Origin: Isoetes taiwanensis
Lineage: Eukaryota > Streptophyta > Lycopodiopsida > Isoetales > Isoetaceae
Length of the DNA: 64,000 nt
Assembly: GCA_021234155.1 (NCBI GenBank)
Contig: JAJEKV010000059.1
Coordinates: 7,570,779-7,634,778, forward strand
Direction of reading: 5' to 3'
Part shown: one piece after another, positions 10,334-21,017 of the stretch
How positions within the stretch are numbered: the stretch's first letter is position 1
Layout: each line of letters opens with the position of its first letter
Notes under the pieces: generated by a model
What the model was told of the DNA's origin: nothing
What the model saw: only the letters and a program-made list of their open reading frames with translations
Database searches by the model: none
Program-made: the position numbers and the translations under genes

Positions 10334-11263
10334 ATGGCTCTTGTTGTTCAAGAAAAAGAAAATCCCAAGCAAATAGACACAAAGAATATGAAGGCTCCAG
10401 TCCAATGGACAGATCAGGGTGTTTCCACATTCCTGAATCTTCTCAATGAAATGAAACTGGTTACCAATGGCAGTCTGAATCTTTCTAATTCACAGTGGAG
10501 AGAAATTCTTGTGAAATTGCAGCCAATTGTTGATGGATTAGTGGAAGTCAAGCAACTGAAGAACAAATGGGATAAGCTACTGGCAAAATTCAAGGATGAA
10601 AAAGAGGCTTCCAGTCAAACGGGTTCAGAGCCTTCAAGCTGGCAATGGTATGACAGAATGGAAGAGGTCAAATATGGAGTGACTTCTGATAACCCCATTC
10701 CAGGGGCTGGTGATGATGGGGAATTTGGCAATGAAGCTTTTGAGGCAGCAGATTTGCACACTCACTTTTCTGACAGTTTCTATGAGACAGTTGGATCTGA
10801 TGCTGCTTTTGATGACCCCTTTGAGAGTACTGAAAACATTCCCAATGTCAATGTCAACATTGACAATTCAGGTAGCCCAAGAGTGCATGAAATGCCAAAC
10901 AATCGAACTCCCACAGGAAACAACACAGATTCCTCCAGCCCTAGATCTGCAGCATGCAATCAACCTGGAGTTTGTGGAAAACCAACTGGCAGAAAGAAGT
11001 CCAGATTGCAGATTGATGAAGACATTGCTATTGGAATTTCACAAATGGCAAGCACTTTTGGAGAAACAGAAGTAAAGAAATTGGATTTCATGAAGGAAGA
11101 ATCTGCAAAGAAAATGGAATTGGTAAGGGCATTGGAGACAATTTGTTCTGCAAATAGTTTGAAGATTGCTGAATCTATGGCAACAATGACCCAGAGCATA
11201 TGTCAGATGACGAAGGATACACTTCTCGAAATTGCCAAACTGGCAGCCAAAAACAAAGAATAA
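10334..11263 (+). CDS. PIF/Harbinger accessory protein, Myb/SANT-like DNA-binding
   Basis: This is the second protein of PIF/Harbinger transposons. It binds element ends and helps import the transposase into the nucleus (family knowledge). The trihelix-like Myb_DNA-bind_3 domain covers roughly residues 20-105: VQWTDQGVSTFLNLL, SQWREILVKLQ, VKQLKNKWDKLLAKFK, SWQWYDRMEEV. A Ser/Thr/Asn-rich linker and a C-terminal helical part (ESAKKMELVRALETI) follow. The frame is open from 10304, but the first ATG in it is at 10334. An upstream ATG at 10153 begins APRKTRK and leads to a basic PKKRRCK stretch in shifted frames, so the true N-terminus is probably there and is broken or spliced. It is convergent with the transposase at 12593-13895. 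Confidence 0.85.
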   Translation: MALVVQEKENPKQIDTKNMKAPVQWTDQGVSTFLNLLNEMKLVTNGSLNLSNSQWREILVKLQPIVDGLVEVKQLKNKWDKLLAKFKDEKEASSQTGSEPSSWQWYDRMEEVKYGVTSDNPIPGAGDDGEFGNEAFEAADLHTHFSDSFYETVGSDAAFDDPFESTENIPNVNVNIDNSGSPRVHEMPNNRTPTGNNTDSSSPRSAACNQPGVCGKPTGRKKSRLQIDEDIAIGISQMASTFGETEVKKLDFMKEESAKKMELVRALETICSANSLKIAESMATMTQSICQMTKDTLLEIAKLAAKNKE

Positions 11264-11471
11264 AGGTATGATGTTCACTTTCCTACATTCTGTTATACCC
11301 TTCTTTTTGTTTCTTTTAGAACTGTCTCAAATTGGTTAACTGTCTTAATATTCAATGATTGGTACTTCGTTCTAGGCATGTAGATATTATAGCATATAGC
11401 ATTAAATGGCTGTCTTGTCAATTTGCCCCATTTAAACGTCCCCTCTACCCAGAACTCGACCGTGAAAGAAG

Positions 11472-12020
11472 ATGGCACCAAAGCATCCCAGATCCTCTTT
11501 GAGCCCTCCGACATCCTCTTCTTCCTCTTCTTCTTCGGAAGAATACTCCAGAGAGGAGTATTCTTCCCCCATTGATTCATCTGAAGTCTCCCACGAGACT
11601 TCAGATTCGGAGGAAAACTACTACTCCGAATACTCCTCACGGCCCGAAACTTCTGTAGAAGAAGTTTGGGAAGAGTCTTCTGCCTCAACTTTTTCGGCCC
11701 CTGCTCCTCCTCCTTCCCCCCCTGCAGATCCTCCTCGACCAGCAACATCTGAATTTCAAGACTCTTCTCCTACTATTGAACCCGAGGTTGAAGAAGTTGA
11801 AGTGCTTTCCCACAAACTTATCCATTGTTCTTTGTCACAGCGGGCCGTCATGCAATTTCTTGATATGAGAGTCATCATCGAAGCTGAGGTATTGTCTTGG
11901 GCAGAAGCAGCTCCTTTGACCCAAAAAGCCCATGTGGAGTGCGTATACATCCAGCATGCAGGGAAGTGGGCTTTGCATGAAGTGAAGACTGTCACCCAGC
12001 ATTGTGAGCTATGTGCATGA
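11472..12020 (+). CDS. Hypothetical Ser/Glu-rich protein, unknown
   Basis: An ATG-initiated ORF of 182 codons between the two Harbinger genes. The first ~65 residues are a low-complexity Ser/Glu/Tyr tract with repeated EEYS, then a Pro-rich segment (PPPSPPADPPRP). The C-terminal ~75 residues look globular and contain ECVYIQHAGKWALHEVK and a final CELC. The IQHxGKW stretch resembles CESIQHCGKWTLKKL in the transposase at 38.6 kb, which may be chance or a shared zinc-binding fold. Poly-T-rich sequence and a 12-A run (near 12150) lie downstream, so a retroposed origin is possible. The function is unknown. Confidence 0.45.
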   Translation: MAPKHPRSSLSPPTSSSSSSSSEEYSREEYSSPIDSSEVSHETSDSEENYYSEYSSRPETSVEEVWEESSASTFSAPAPPPSPPADPPRPATSEFQDSSPTIEPEVEEVEVLSHKLIHCSLSQRAVMQFLDMRVIIEAEVLSWAEAAPLTQKAHVECVYIQHAGKWALHEVKTVTQHCELCA

Positions 12021-12592
12021 AGAATAGAAGATCTCCTTGCCTTGCCAAGTTTTTTTTTTTGTATTGTTTTTGTTTCTGTAATGTTTTTTGTAAAGCAAAA
12101 TTTTTTTTGCTATGACCAACCTCCTGTCAACCCCTTCAGCTTATATCCAAAAAAAAAAAAGTTTTCTTATTGATGTAACAGCCTTCGATGAATACAAGGA
12201 ATACAATATGTTTTTATTTTTTGAAAACCTGTCACTTTGCTGTCTCTGACTGTAGCATTGGATTTTTGTTTACTTGACATTTTCTCTATCTTTTGTCTTC
12301 ACTTTCTGATTGTGATTGTTACTGCAGATCAAAGAGTGCTGAGGACTACGTATCTGGTTTTTGCTGTTAATTTTAAGCTCTAAAAGACAGGCCGATAAAT
12401 GTGGCCAATTTCTTTTGTACTGCAGTGACATTTTGAATAAAATCTCTATTTCAACTTCAGTTATCATAGTAGAATGGTGTTGCTTGTATTTAAGACTTAT
12501 TACAAGTCCAAAGAAGATGAAATCAATAATATTCTAGAACAAGAAAGAAAGAACAAATTATGAAAAAAATTTGCTGACAGAATCATCAAATA
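12021..12592. other. Non-coding spacer with T and A homopolymer runs
   Basis: No gene is seen. T-rich runs lie around 12050-12110 and an uninterrupted A run near 12150-12162. A candidate splice acceptor TTACTGCAG at about 12320 could be the end of a 3'-UTR intron that opens with AAAGGTATGATG just after the Myb-protein stop codon (inference). Confidence 0.4.
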
Positions 12593-13895
12593 TTACAGCA
12601 GCACATGCCCATCCAAGTTCTCAAACAGCACATGCCTCATCTGATCTCCTAGTTTCTTTAGACTTCTGTTCATAGCTTCAGTCTCATAGTAATAAACTGG
12701 ATCAGGCTCTTCTTCGATTGGCAGCATGTCCCATCCCATGTCTTCCATAATATAAAAGTTCCAAAGCACACAAGAAGCATGTATAATCTTGGAGGCCTTG
12801 CCAACATGCACAGGCAGATGTTTGAGAATTCTGAATTTCTCTTTCACAATTCCGAACCCATTTTCCACACAGACTCTACACCTGCAAATCCTTTTATTAA
12901 ACTTGCCATAAGGTCCATGATTTTGTGGAAAAACTTTCAAAAGGAAGGGTCTGGCAGCATAGGCAGAATCACCAAGCAAAAGTGGAGGAATCTTAACCTG
13001 GATTTGGTCTTCAGTGGGTTGACCTTTCTTCAATTTTTTGCCACTGAAGGTTACAACTGGTTCTTTCAAGATTAGTTTGGATGCAATTTTGCTGTATATG
13101 GAACTCTTCTTGAACTGATTTGAGTCATGGACTGATCCTGTTCTTGTAATATAGACATTTATAAACAACCTACTGTGTGTGACAATACCTTGCAGAAGAC
13201 ATGAGTGCCTTTTGTGTCGACTGTAATAGTCATCACCTTTGTCACTCTTCTTGGGTTTCCTCCATAAAAAGATATGGGACCCGTCAACAGCATCATACAC
13301 ATTTGGCAATCCTGTTGCATCATGAAATTCTTTTATACATTGAGTTAGTCTTGCTCCAGAAGGCATGGCTACAAACCTTTTGTAAAGCATTGTCTTCGAA
13401 GCCAACACTAGTGTAATTTTTTTAGTATATTTCTGCACTATAGCTTTTCCCACATAGAATCTCTGACCCACATGCAAAGGCATGTCACCATGTGCCAGAA
13501 AGTAAAGAACCATGGCTACAGCTTTCCTGGGATCAACAGGAGGCCTAACCTTAACCCCTGGCCTAATCAAATAGGGGACAACAAGCCCGACTAGTCTCTC
13601 AAAGCTGGCCCTCTTCATTTTGTAGAATTGATGCCACATATCATCTTCAAAAGAAGCTATACAATTCCGTGCATGGTTATCTATATTATCCCACTGTGTT
13701 CTTTGTCTTGGAGCAATCCAAAATCTTCTAGGTGGCCTTCTAACCCGGCATGATCCAGCTAACATCAAAGATGAGGCAGCACAGAAGAACAGACTGTTAT
13801 TTTCTTGGAATTCATCGCCATCAAATAGATTCATTGGGTCTTCGAGCTCTTTTAGCTCAAGAAGCTGCAAACAGAACCTTTGGAATGCGAATCCG
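12593..13895 (-). CDS. PIF/Harbinger DDE transposase (DDE_Tnp_4), N-terminus interrupted
   Basis: Nuclease of a PIF/Harbinger transposon that cuts and joins element ends. The frame is open on - from the retroelement insertion point at 13895 to the stop at 12593; the likely start ATG is at 13834 (MNLFDGDEF), giving about 413 aa. All three catalytic residues are visible: D in NVYDAVDGSHI, D in LLLGDSAYAARPF, and E in CVENGFGIVKEKFRIL, with D-E spacing of about 38. A helical block KMKRASFERLVGLV precedes the core. The frame itself is intact. Its upstream part continues beyond the retroelement dimer at 35395-35517. Convergent with the Myb protein, as in other two-gene Harbinger elements. Confidence 0.92.
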
Positions 13896-14498
13896 TGTTT
13901 GGGGTCTGGGTTCGGGAACTCCTGCAAGGCAGCCCTCCGTGAGGACCCGTGGATCAAACAGGAGAATCCGGTAGCTGTGTAACGCGGGATTTGCAAAAGA
14001 AACTAAGGAAGGGAAAAGAGACAAACAAGAGAAAAAACAAAAAGAACAATGAAGAACACAATGAAGAGAACAAAACTCTTAGATATCAATTGTGATACAT
14101 GAGCTCTCGCAATCGAGAGAAAGCAGAAATGAGATAAGACCAAAACTCATCTAACCCATGAAGGCTAGCTCTACTCATATATATAGTACAATGGCCTTTG
14201 GCCCAACATAGATACTCTGTCAGATCTCGGTGCCGACTCCTAGAAGGAGGCCTGATTTGCAGGGATGCTGGCGGTGCCTCTTGAGGTGCCTGAAGTCACG
14301 CTGACGCTGACGCTGGCGGTGACGGCCCGTCACTTGTGTCCGCTTCTGACCTCTTCGCGTGCGCTGCCTTCTCGTGGCTCCTCGGCTTGGTCTCTTGTTT
14401 GGGCCTTTGACGCTGACCTACACCTCGATTGGGATCCTTGGCCTTGACCTGGTCCGTCAGTGTGCATGAATAGTCCCCGTACCAAAAACGGACTAACA
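13896..14498 (-). repeat. LTR 1 (3' LTR of copy A)
   Basis: 603 bp. On the - strand it starts TGTTAGTCC and ends CCCAAACA, with TG..CA ends. A TATA-like ATATATATAG (about 14178-14187 on +) and a GACGCT microrepeat region are shared with the other two LTRs. The 14330-14500 part differs from LTR 2/3 mainly around CTG/CAG-type sites. Confidence 0.9.
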
Positions 14499-14509
14499 CT
14501 CCCCCACCA
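14499..14509 (-). other. Polypurine tract of copy A
   Basis: On the - strand GTTTGGTGGGGGAG lies immediately before the 3' LTR start TGTTAGTCC. This is the expected position and composition of the plus-strand primer. Confidence 0.8.
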
Positions 14510-14639
14510 AACGACACTCAGGGTGAAGAAAAGGGGGAAGTGTTTCTGATGGCGGAAACCCAGCAGTCTGAAATTCATCCTCATGGGTATGAGGACGGGG
14601 GCCATTATGATAGTTGCCAATGAGATCTTGGCGTGCTGA

Positions 14640-17456
14640 GCGCCGTGGGTGTTGAGACCGGCGGCGTGGCGAAAGCGCCAATGAGAAATCCCGAAATGCA
14701 CCATGTCTTCAAGGGCGGCGCAGGCCGCAAAGCAGTACAAACTGGCATTCCATGAGAAGGCAGGTCTGGAGTCCGAAAGCACTGACGCTGGCATTCGGGT
14801 TGCAATAAAAGATAGGGCGCTGTCGATTTAGAGAACTTAGCAGGAGGCACTTTAAAGCAGCACAGAAACCTGCTTGACGATGAACTGAGGGATCCGGTGA
14901 GGTGGCAGCATTCGCCAAAAAGAGATCAAGACCGTGGACAGCATGAGTGGGCGTCTGCCAACCGCGCTCATTGGGGATGAAGATCCAATTTTCTGTGTGC
15001 TCCAAGGTGGCACCATCCTCCCAAGTTGAGCGTCTGACAAAACGTGGATCCCAGCGGAGATTCGTCGAGATCTGAGGAGGAGTTGACCCAGCGTGGCCTT
15101 CCAGGACCTTGGTCCAAAAGGGAAGACGCCAATCTGATGTAAGAAACCTTGGGCGTGCAGGGACACCTAATGAAGCATATGGAGAGTGAGCCATGCCCGT
15201 GGGCGTGGGCTGCTGAGCCTGCTCCCTGAATTCACGAACAAGGTCGTGATCAAGAGCACGGCACCACTGGTCCCAATCTGAAGCAGAGAGCTGAGTATAG
15301 ACAGGAGGATTAACCCAACCCGTGGGTATGGTCGTGCTTTCCAGAAGGGCACGCAATGATTGTAGCCTCCTAAGTGCTGCATATAAATTTGTGCAAACTG
15401 AAGATCCTCAGGATGCGCTAAATTCTTCCGCACCTGTTCCAGCGTTTCTGCTTGCCACAGAGGTAATTGATGAGCAAGCTCAGGCATGTACTCTGTTCCA
15501 AGAGTGTGAGACCGATCATGATCCTGTAAATACGGGTTGGTGTCCAATAACAACCAGTGAGCATGGGGGTTGCCTTGAAAAATTCGATGTGCCTCATCTC
15601 TGAATTTGTCTTGTGAATCAGCCAGATAAAAATCATGAAAAATATAGGCCATCGGCTGAACAACTCGGAAGATGACCAAATCAGCATCCTCACAGTTGAT
15701 TTGATCAAATACTAAGAGGGCACAGAGTAAACCTTTATCTTCGACAGAAAGGTCCGGCCAGATCCTTAGAAAATCCGCACTGCGTAGTGGCTGTGCATTA
15801 ACCTGGTCGTCTGCCGCATACCACTTTAGAAGAAAGAGGTGGCATCGGGCAACCACATAATCCAGATAACTGGAAGGAGTAGAGAAATTTTCAGGAATGC
15901 GGCTAGCAATATCAATATAGCCCTCTTGTTTATTTTGGGCTTCTTCTGCTGATTGAACAGTTTGCTGGAGTTGATTTTCCAGGTCGCGGATCTGATTATC
16001 CTTTTCGAGCAGGAGACGTGATTGATCACGGACCCATCTGTGAGAGAGCATGCCCTGTGAAACTGATTGCCCTAGAGTATGGAGGCGAAGCGTGGCAATC
16101 TCTGTATCAGCAATTAATTTTTGTTTCTGTGCTCTGAAGAGATGTGACCTGATTTTGCAGCGTTGCCTGTTGGCCTTCGAGAGAAGGGAGCTGCTCGTTG
16201 CGCTTTGTAATTTTGAGAAAGCTCAGTGTACATGGTGTGAAGTTCTGCAAGGGCTTTATCGTTGTCGCCCAGGAGGTTATCCTTGTCTTTGATCTGCGCC
16301 AGCAATTCCTGAATGGTGGATTGTAACTGAGCCTGTTGATCAGCAAGCAGGCTTGTCTGATCTTGTGCATTCTTTAGATCTTCACGGGCCTGTAAAAGAG
16401 CCTCGTGCTTCTGTTGAAGTTTTTCTTCCAGGGATTGAACTTGCGTGGTGGCAGCGTGGAGGTCCCTGTGAATTGCTTCCGTGGCCTCCATGTAGGCTTG
16501 AACGCCATTCATGAAGGTTTTTTGCGAGTCCTGAAGTTTGAGGACAACGGCTTGGACATCTTGCTGGTATTGATACAGGACCTATTGGTGATTGGTCTGT
16601 GATGTCTGAGAAACATGATAAGTGGAGGGCGTGGTTTCCGTCGATGAAGAGGAAATAGAAATAGGTTTGTCTTGATTTTAAGCATGACCAGGAGAAAGAG
16701 GAGGGCGTGAAGTCTCAGCCTGGTGGGTTTTGAGAAGGGAATGGAAGGTCTGATGAGTGGAGGCATGAGAAGTAGAGGGGGACCCTGGACTGATGATAGG
16801 GATATAATGACGGATGATGGCCTGGAGGTGAGCACCCACTGCAGTGTCACAGCCAGAAGAAGGGGCTGCGCGGATGCGATCAGTTTCATGGAGAAGTCTG
16901 AGGAACAAAATCTGTGGCCAATCAATAGGATGAGTGGAATGGATGGCCATAATGACAATGTTATAAAACTGTTTATTGATATGGGTATTCTTGATGGAAT
17001 ACCTATAGAATTTTCGCCACAGAAACTTTATAAAAATATCGTGGCTCTTTGCAATATTGGTGAGACGATGAGTGTTGGCTTGATAAGGAGCTGCGCCATA
17101 CTGAGAGACATCCTGGTCCTGTAAGGCAGCCCAAGATAAAGAAGGTCTGAGAAGAGGAATCTGGAATACCTGAGCAAGCAGAACCGGGGTAAGCAAAATG
17201 GTGGTCTGATCGACCGTGGTGGCGTATCCTTCCGGGGTGTTGACCATATGAGCGACAAACTGCTTCAGTTGCTCCGGATTGGGTGCAGGGAGGTCTTGTT
17301 TGGAGAATTCATAAAGCCCATGGCGTTCCGCCACTGCAGACTTGGACCTGCTAGGGCATCTCAAAAAGTTGGTGTTGAGAAAGTCACCGACTCAAAAAGA
17401 GCCGGATCACGTGGAGCAGAAGCTTGAAGTTGAGGGAATTTTGGTGTAGCGGCCAT
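14640..17456 (-). pseudogene. Retroelement ORF3 (copy A), long coiled-coil protein downstream of integrase
   Basis: The start is inferred at 17456 by comparison with copy B. The N-terminal globular part (YEFSKQDLPAPNPEQLKQFV, FIKFLWRKFYRYSI, IDWPQILFLRLLHE) resembles the plant retrotransposon proteins often labelled putative plant transposon protein. It is followed by a Ser/Thr/Pro-rich linker, a long coiled coil (QSLEEKLQQKHEALLQARED, about 16.1-16.5 kb), and a C-terminal globular part (YLDYVVARCHLFLLKWYAAD; HTENWIFIPNERGWQTP). Reading needs frame changes near 17350, 16510, 16110 and 15330, so this copy is broken. Conservation of the same order in copy B shows it was a real gene. The role is unknown; it could be envelope-like or a structural accessory protein. 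Confidence 0.7.
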
Positions 17457-17777
17457 GGCGAAGAGCGTCTGAAGGTAACTGAGAAGCCGGAGGGCGGAGA
17501 GCGGAAGACGAAAACGAAGATAGACGAAAAGGTTTTAGGGTGCACAAGATGTGGCGAAGGGGCGTGAGGTGAATGAAACAGCAACCGTTGATGGTGCCAG
17601 GTGGCGATAGATGCGAAGGAGTCGATTGAGGGGCAAAAATTTGGCTAAGTCCCCAAGCAGTTAAGGGAGAAGCGCTGAACGGTGGAGATGAGACGTGAAT
17701 GAACGATCGGATATGACAGCTGGAGGTGTCTGACGGGCGTGAAAGGAAGGAATGTCATTTAATGCTGGCAACTCGAA
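17457..17777. other. Spacer between ORF3 and the antisense unit
   Basis: Non-coding sequence 5' of ORF3 (on -), conserved with copy B at about 27957-28290. It presumably holds the ORF3 leader. Confidence 0.4.
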
Positions 17778-17927
17778 GTGGGATATCATAAAAAGGAAGT
17801 GTCAGAAGGTACCATGGCTAGATATGCGGCAGGAGAAAAGATTCTGGATTTAGAAAGAGCCTTGCATTGCAACCACATTGGCGATTGGCTGATTGGTCCA
17901 CGTCGACAGGGTGCCAGTCGGTTCGGC

Positions 17928-17935
17928 TATATAAG
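17928..17935 (+). promoter_or_regulatory. TATA box of antisense unit (copy A)
   Basis: TATATAAG, preceded by two ATTGG (reverse CCAAT) motifs at 17883-17896. The equivalent sits at 28443-28450 in copy B. It lies about 50 nt before the first ATG on +. Confidence 0.6.
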
Positions 17936-18004
17936 ACGAGCAGTGGTCGAAGCTGAGACACCAATTCGCGATCACGAGCATGACCGCGTGAACGAGAACT
18001 GCAC

Positions 18005-18227
18005 TATGCCGACGAACTGCCAGGAGTGGATTACCTGTAAGATGAATGATCTTGACCTCTGGAAATGCCGTAACCGCGGTATTCCTATGGACGGTTGGTG
18101 CAGTGGGATGGCTGAGTATCCTGACCCGCTAACAAATGCCATGGAGGTGGTGCTGCATCTGCGCTGGGATCCTGAGCAAAACCTCTACCACATCATCCGC
18201 ATAACCTCTGCTCCAAACCCGGAGTAG
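18005..18227 (+). CDS. Antisense small ORF (copy A), Cys/Trp-rich
   Basis: This runs opposite to gag-pol, between integrase and ORF3. From the ATG at 18005 it encodes about 73 residues with four spaced Cys and several Trp: MPTNCQEWITCKMNDLDLW, KCRNRGIPMDGWCSGM, ending ITSAPNPE before TAG at 18225. In this copy the first ATG after the TATA box (17980) opens only MTA and stops; in copy B the equivalent ATG is in frame. Antisense ORFs at this place are known from some Tat-lineage plant elements. No domain is recognised and the function is unknown. Confidence 0.6.
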
Positions 18228-18359
18228 GGGTGGTTTTAACTTAGGATTTTGTAAATAGGGTGCTGCCCATTTTGTAAATAGGGCTCTGCTCATAGCGGAT
18301 GTATATGGGCAATGCCCACTTTTGTTTTTCGCCTCTACTATAAATATAAATATGCTGCA

Positions 18360-19898
18360 TTAGTCACTATCTATGGTGTCAGAATTTTGTTGTGCATCAT
18401 GTGTATGACTGTCTGTATCTGCTGTATGAAATTGTTTTAGGCGAAAGCCATTAACCAGTGTAGGTAATGGAGTGCCATCTAATTCTGCCAGCTTGAAAAC
18501 GCTGGGTTGTACAACTTGAACGATTTGATAAGGACCAAGCCATCTGAACTTTAACTTCCCTAAAAAATTTTTGTAACGAGAATCATAAAGCAAAACCAAA
18601 TCACCTGCTTTAAAACTTTTGGTCTTCAGATGTTTGTCATGCAAAGATTTCCGCAACTGTTGGCCATGAAGAACCCGAATATAAGCATCTCTCCTAAGTT
18701 CATCCAATTGTTCAAGCTGGTAAACTCATTCTTGAAGAGCTGCAGGTGGATTACAGGTGGTAGCAAGCTGGAAACGAAGTGTCGGAAGAACATATTCAAA
18801 GGGCATCAAAGCTTCTTGACAATAAACCAACTTAAAAGGAGTATGACCAGTAGCAATCTTGAAACAACAGTTGTAAGCCCAAAGAACAGTAGGTAACTTT
18901 TCTTGCCAATCCATGCGAGAGGCATCACAGATTTTCTTCAGAATAGTGATGAGAGTCTTGTTAGTGCTTTCAGCCAAACCATTTCCTTGAGGATAGTAAG
19001 GTGTGCTTTTGCGATGATGTATGTGCAAATAATCCGTCAGCTCTTTGATGGTGTGATTGACAAAATGAACTCCTCGATCACTGACCAGTTCCGTGGGGCA
19101 GCCAAAACGCGTGATGATTTGTGTATAGAGAACCTTGGCTGTGCTTGCGGCTGTGTTGCCTGGAAGGGCACAAGCCTCTGCCCATTTAGTAGCGTAATCA
19201 GTGATGACCAGAATGTAGCGGGCACGGGTGTGTCGCACAGAAGGATCCATGGGCCCCACAAAGTCCATTCCCCATTTGCTGAAGGGAAGTGGCGTGGCGA
19301 CCGGCGTCAACGGGAGTGCGTCACGCGCCGTGGGCCGACCCACACGCTGACAGACATCACACGTGCGGGCGTGAACGTGGGCATCCTTGAAGAGCGTGGG
19401 CCAGAAATAGCCTGCGAGAAGTATTTTGCGTGCCGTGGTGTCACCATGAAAATGACCACCACCAAGCCCTTCATGGGCGTGTCGAACAATATTGGGCACT
19501 TCATGAGGAAGAACACATCGTCGGAGGACCATATCTTTGCCACGTTTGTACAGATGCCCTGCAACCATGGTGTAGTCACGGACCTCACGGAGAAATTGAC
19601 GGTGGCGTGATCGAAGTTTTTCTGGAGAGAGCATGGGATCTTCAGAGGGTAGAGCATCTGTGAGGAGATACTGCTGAAAATTATGAAACCAATGGGGCGT
19701 GGCCGTGACCAAAAACAGCTGAGCGTCAGGAAAGGCATCTGAAACACCCGTGGAGGGATCATTGGTGTGGATGCGTGAGAGATAATCTGGTACTACATGA
19801 GATTTGTCAGCCTTATGAATGATTTCAAAAGGAGTGAATTCTTGCAGCAGAAGGACCCAACGAGCAATCCTGCCCGTGGGCGTGGACTTGTTGATCAA
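18360..19898 (-). pseudogene. Integrase (copy A) with GPY/F module
   Basis: Inserts the retroelement cDNA. The sequence shows the zinc-binding HHCC region (HEGLGGGHFHGDTTARKI with CDVCQ), the core with D in SKWGMDFVGPM, D in ELVSDRGVHF and E in GNGLAESTNKTL (DDE complete), and a C-terminal part with KAGDLVLLYDSRY and KFRWLGPYQIV, the GPY/F module. No chromodomain is visible. An in-frame TGA after AALQE (about 18726, CGA in copy B) splits the C-terminus into 18360-18725. Upstream part of the frame is the tail of RNase H. Confidence 0.88.
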
Positions 19899-19899
19899 A

Positions 19900-21017
19900 T
19901 AAAGAATGCCTGATGATCAACAAAGAATTTGATCTGACTGCCCAACAAATAATGACGGAAGCGTTAGACACAAAAAATTAAGCCCAACGCCTCCCTCTCG
20001 GTGGCAGAGTAGTTGCGCTCAGCAGGATTGAGTTTTCTGCTGGCATAACGGTTCGGTTTATCTGTGTGCGCGTCAAATGCTTGTGAGAGAACAACACCAA
20101 TAGCAAATGCTGAAACATCGACATGAACATGAAAAGGCTTGTCCCATTGAGGAGGAACAAGCACGGGGGCCTGAGTAAGAAAGGTCTTCAACTGTTGGAA
20201 AGCAGCATCCACCTGGGAATTCCAAGCCCAAGTGGATTCATCACCCGTGAGTTTATGAATGGGATCAGCAATGGCTGCAAGTCCAGGAATGAAGGTGGAA
20301 TAATACTTTATCTTGCCCAGGAAAGAACGTGTCTCCTTGATATTAGATGGTGTTTGAGCTTTAAGCACACAACTGATTTTAGCAGGATCCGTGGTGATAC
20401 CTGCTTTACTGACCACATGTCCTAATAGAACACCAGAGGTGACGCAGAAGGTGCATTTCTCAGGATTGAGACTTAATGCCAGACTCATCGTCTGAAAGAC
20501 GAGCTCTAATTTATCCAGGTGGTCATCCATGGAACTGTAGGTGGAAAAGTCATCTTGAAAAATCTGGAGAAAAGGTTTCTCTTACATATAATCATGAAAA
20601 ACCGAGAGCATAATGCGTTGAAACGTTGATGGAGAGTTTGATAACCCAAAAGGAACCACTTGTAGGCAAAAATGCCCCACGGGGTGGTGAAGGTAGTCTT
20701 AAGTTGATCAGCTTCTTTGATTGAAATTTGATTGTAGCCTGAAAAACCATCCATGAAGGAGTACATTGCATGACCAGCGACCTCTTCCAGAACCTGGTCT
20801 GTGAAGGGAAGTGGGAAGTGATCGCGCTCCGTGGCCTGATTGAGTTTGCGATAGTCCACGCAAATGCGGATCTCACCGTTGTGTTTGAGAGCAATGACGA
20901 TGGGGCTCACCCATTCAGAATGTTTGACCTCTAGATCAAACCTGCAGCTAGAAGTTTGTCAATTCCAGCTTTGACTCGGTCACGGTAATTTGCGTTGAGC
21001 CGGTACTGTCGTTGCTA
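19900..21017 (-). pseudogene. Reverse transcriptase and RNase H (copy A)
   Basis: Copies element RNA into DNA. Motifs are RICVDYRKLN, YSFMDGFSGYNQI (first catalytic Asp) and the catalytic box IFQDDFSTY (both Asp present). RNase H follows with FHVHVDVSAFAIGVVLS, NYSATEREALGLIF and FFVDHQ. The frame is broken between FAYK and the QDD box, and a TAA replaces CAA near 19972. The frame follows the protease ORF directly after a TAG at 21015-21017 that copy B shares. Confidence 0.87.

Noticed and set aside
13834-13996. Harbinger transposase extending upstream to a start at 13996
   Set aside because: The sequence beyond 13895 is the retroelement LTR (same start phrase appears at 24444 and 47295), so that start is a fusion artefact.
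18360-18707. Chromodomain at the integrase C-terminus
   Set aside because: Only the GPY/F module is visible; no aromatic-cage chromodomain pattern follows, so the element was not called a chromovirus.
18903-19610. Long + strand frames opposite integrase and RT in both retroelement copies (for example 18903-19610, 29525-30136, 21603-22091)
   Set aside because: They are antisense shadows of strongly conserved pol coding; no promoter, and their sequence is explained by the - strand protein. Only the 18.0/28.5 kb antisense ORF lies outside pol and has promoter-like sequence.
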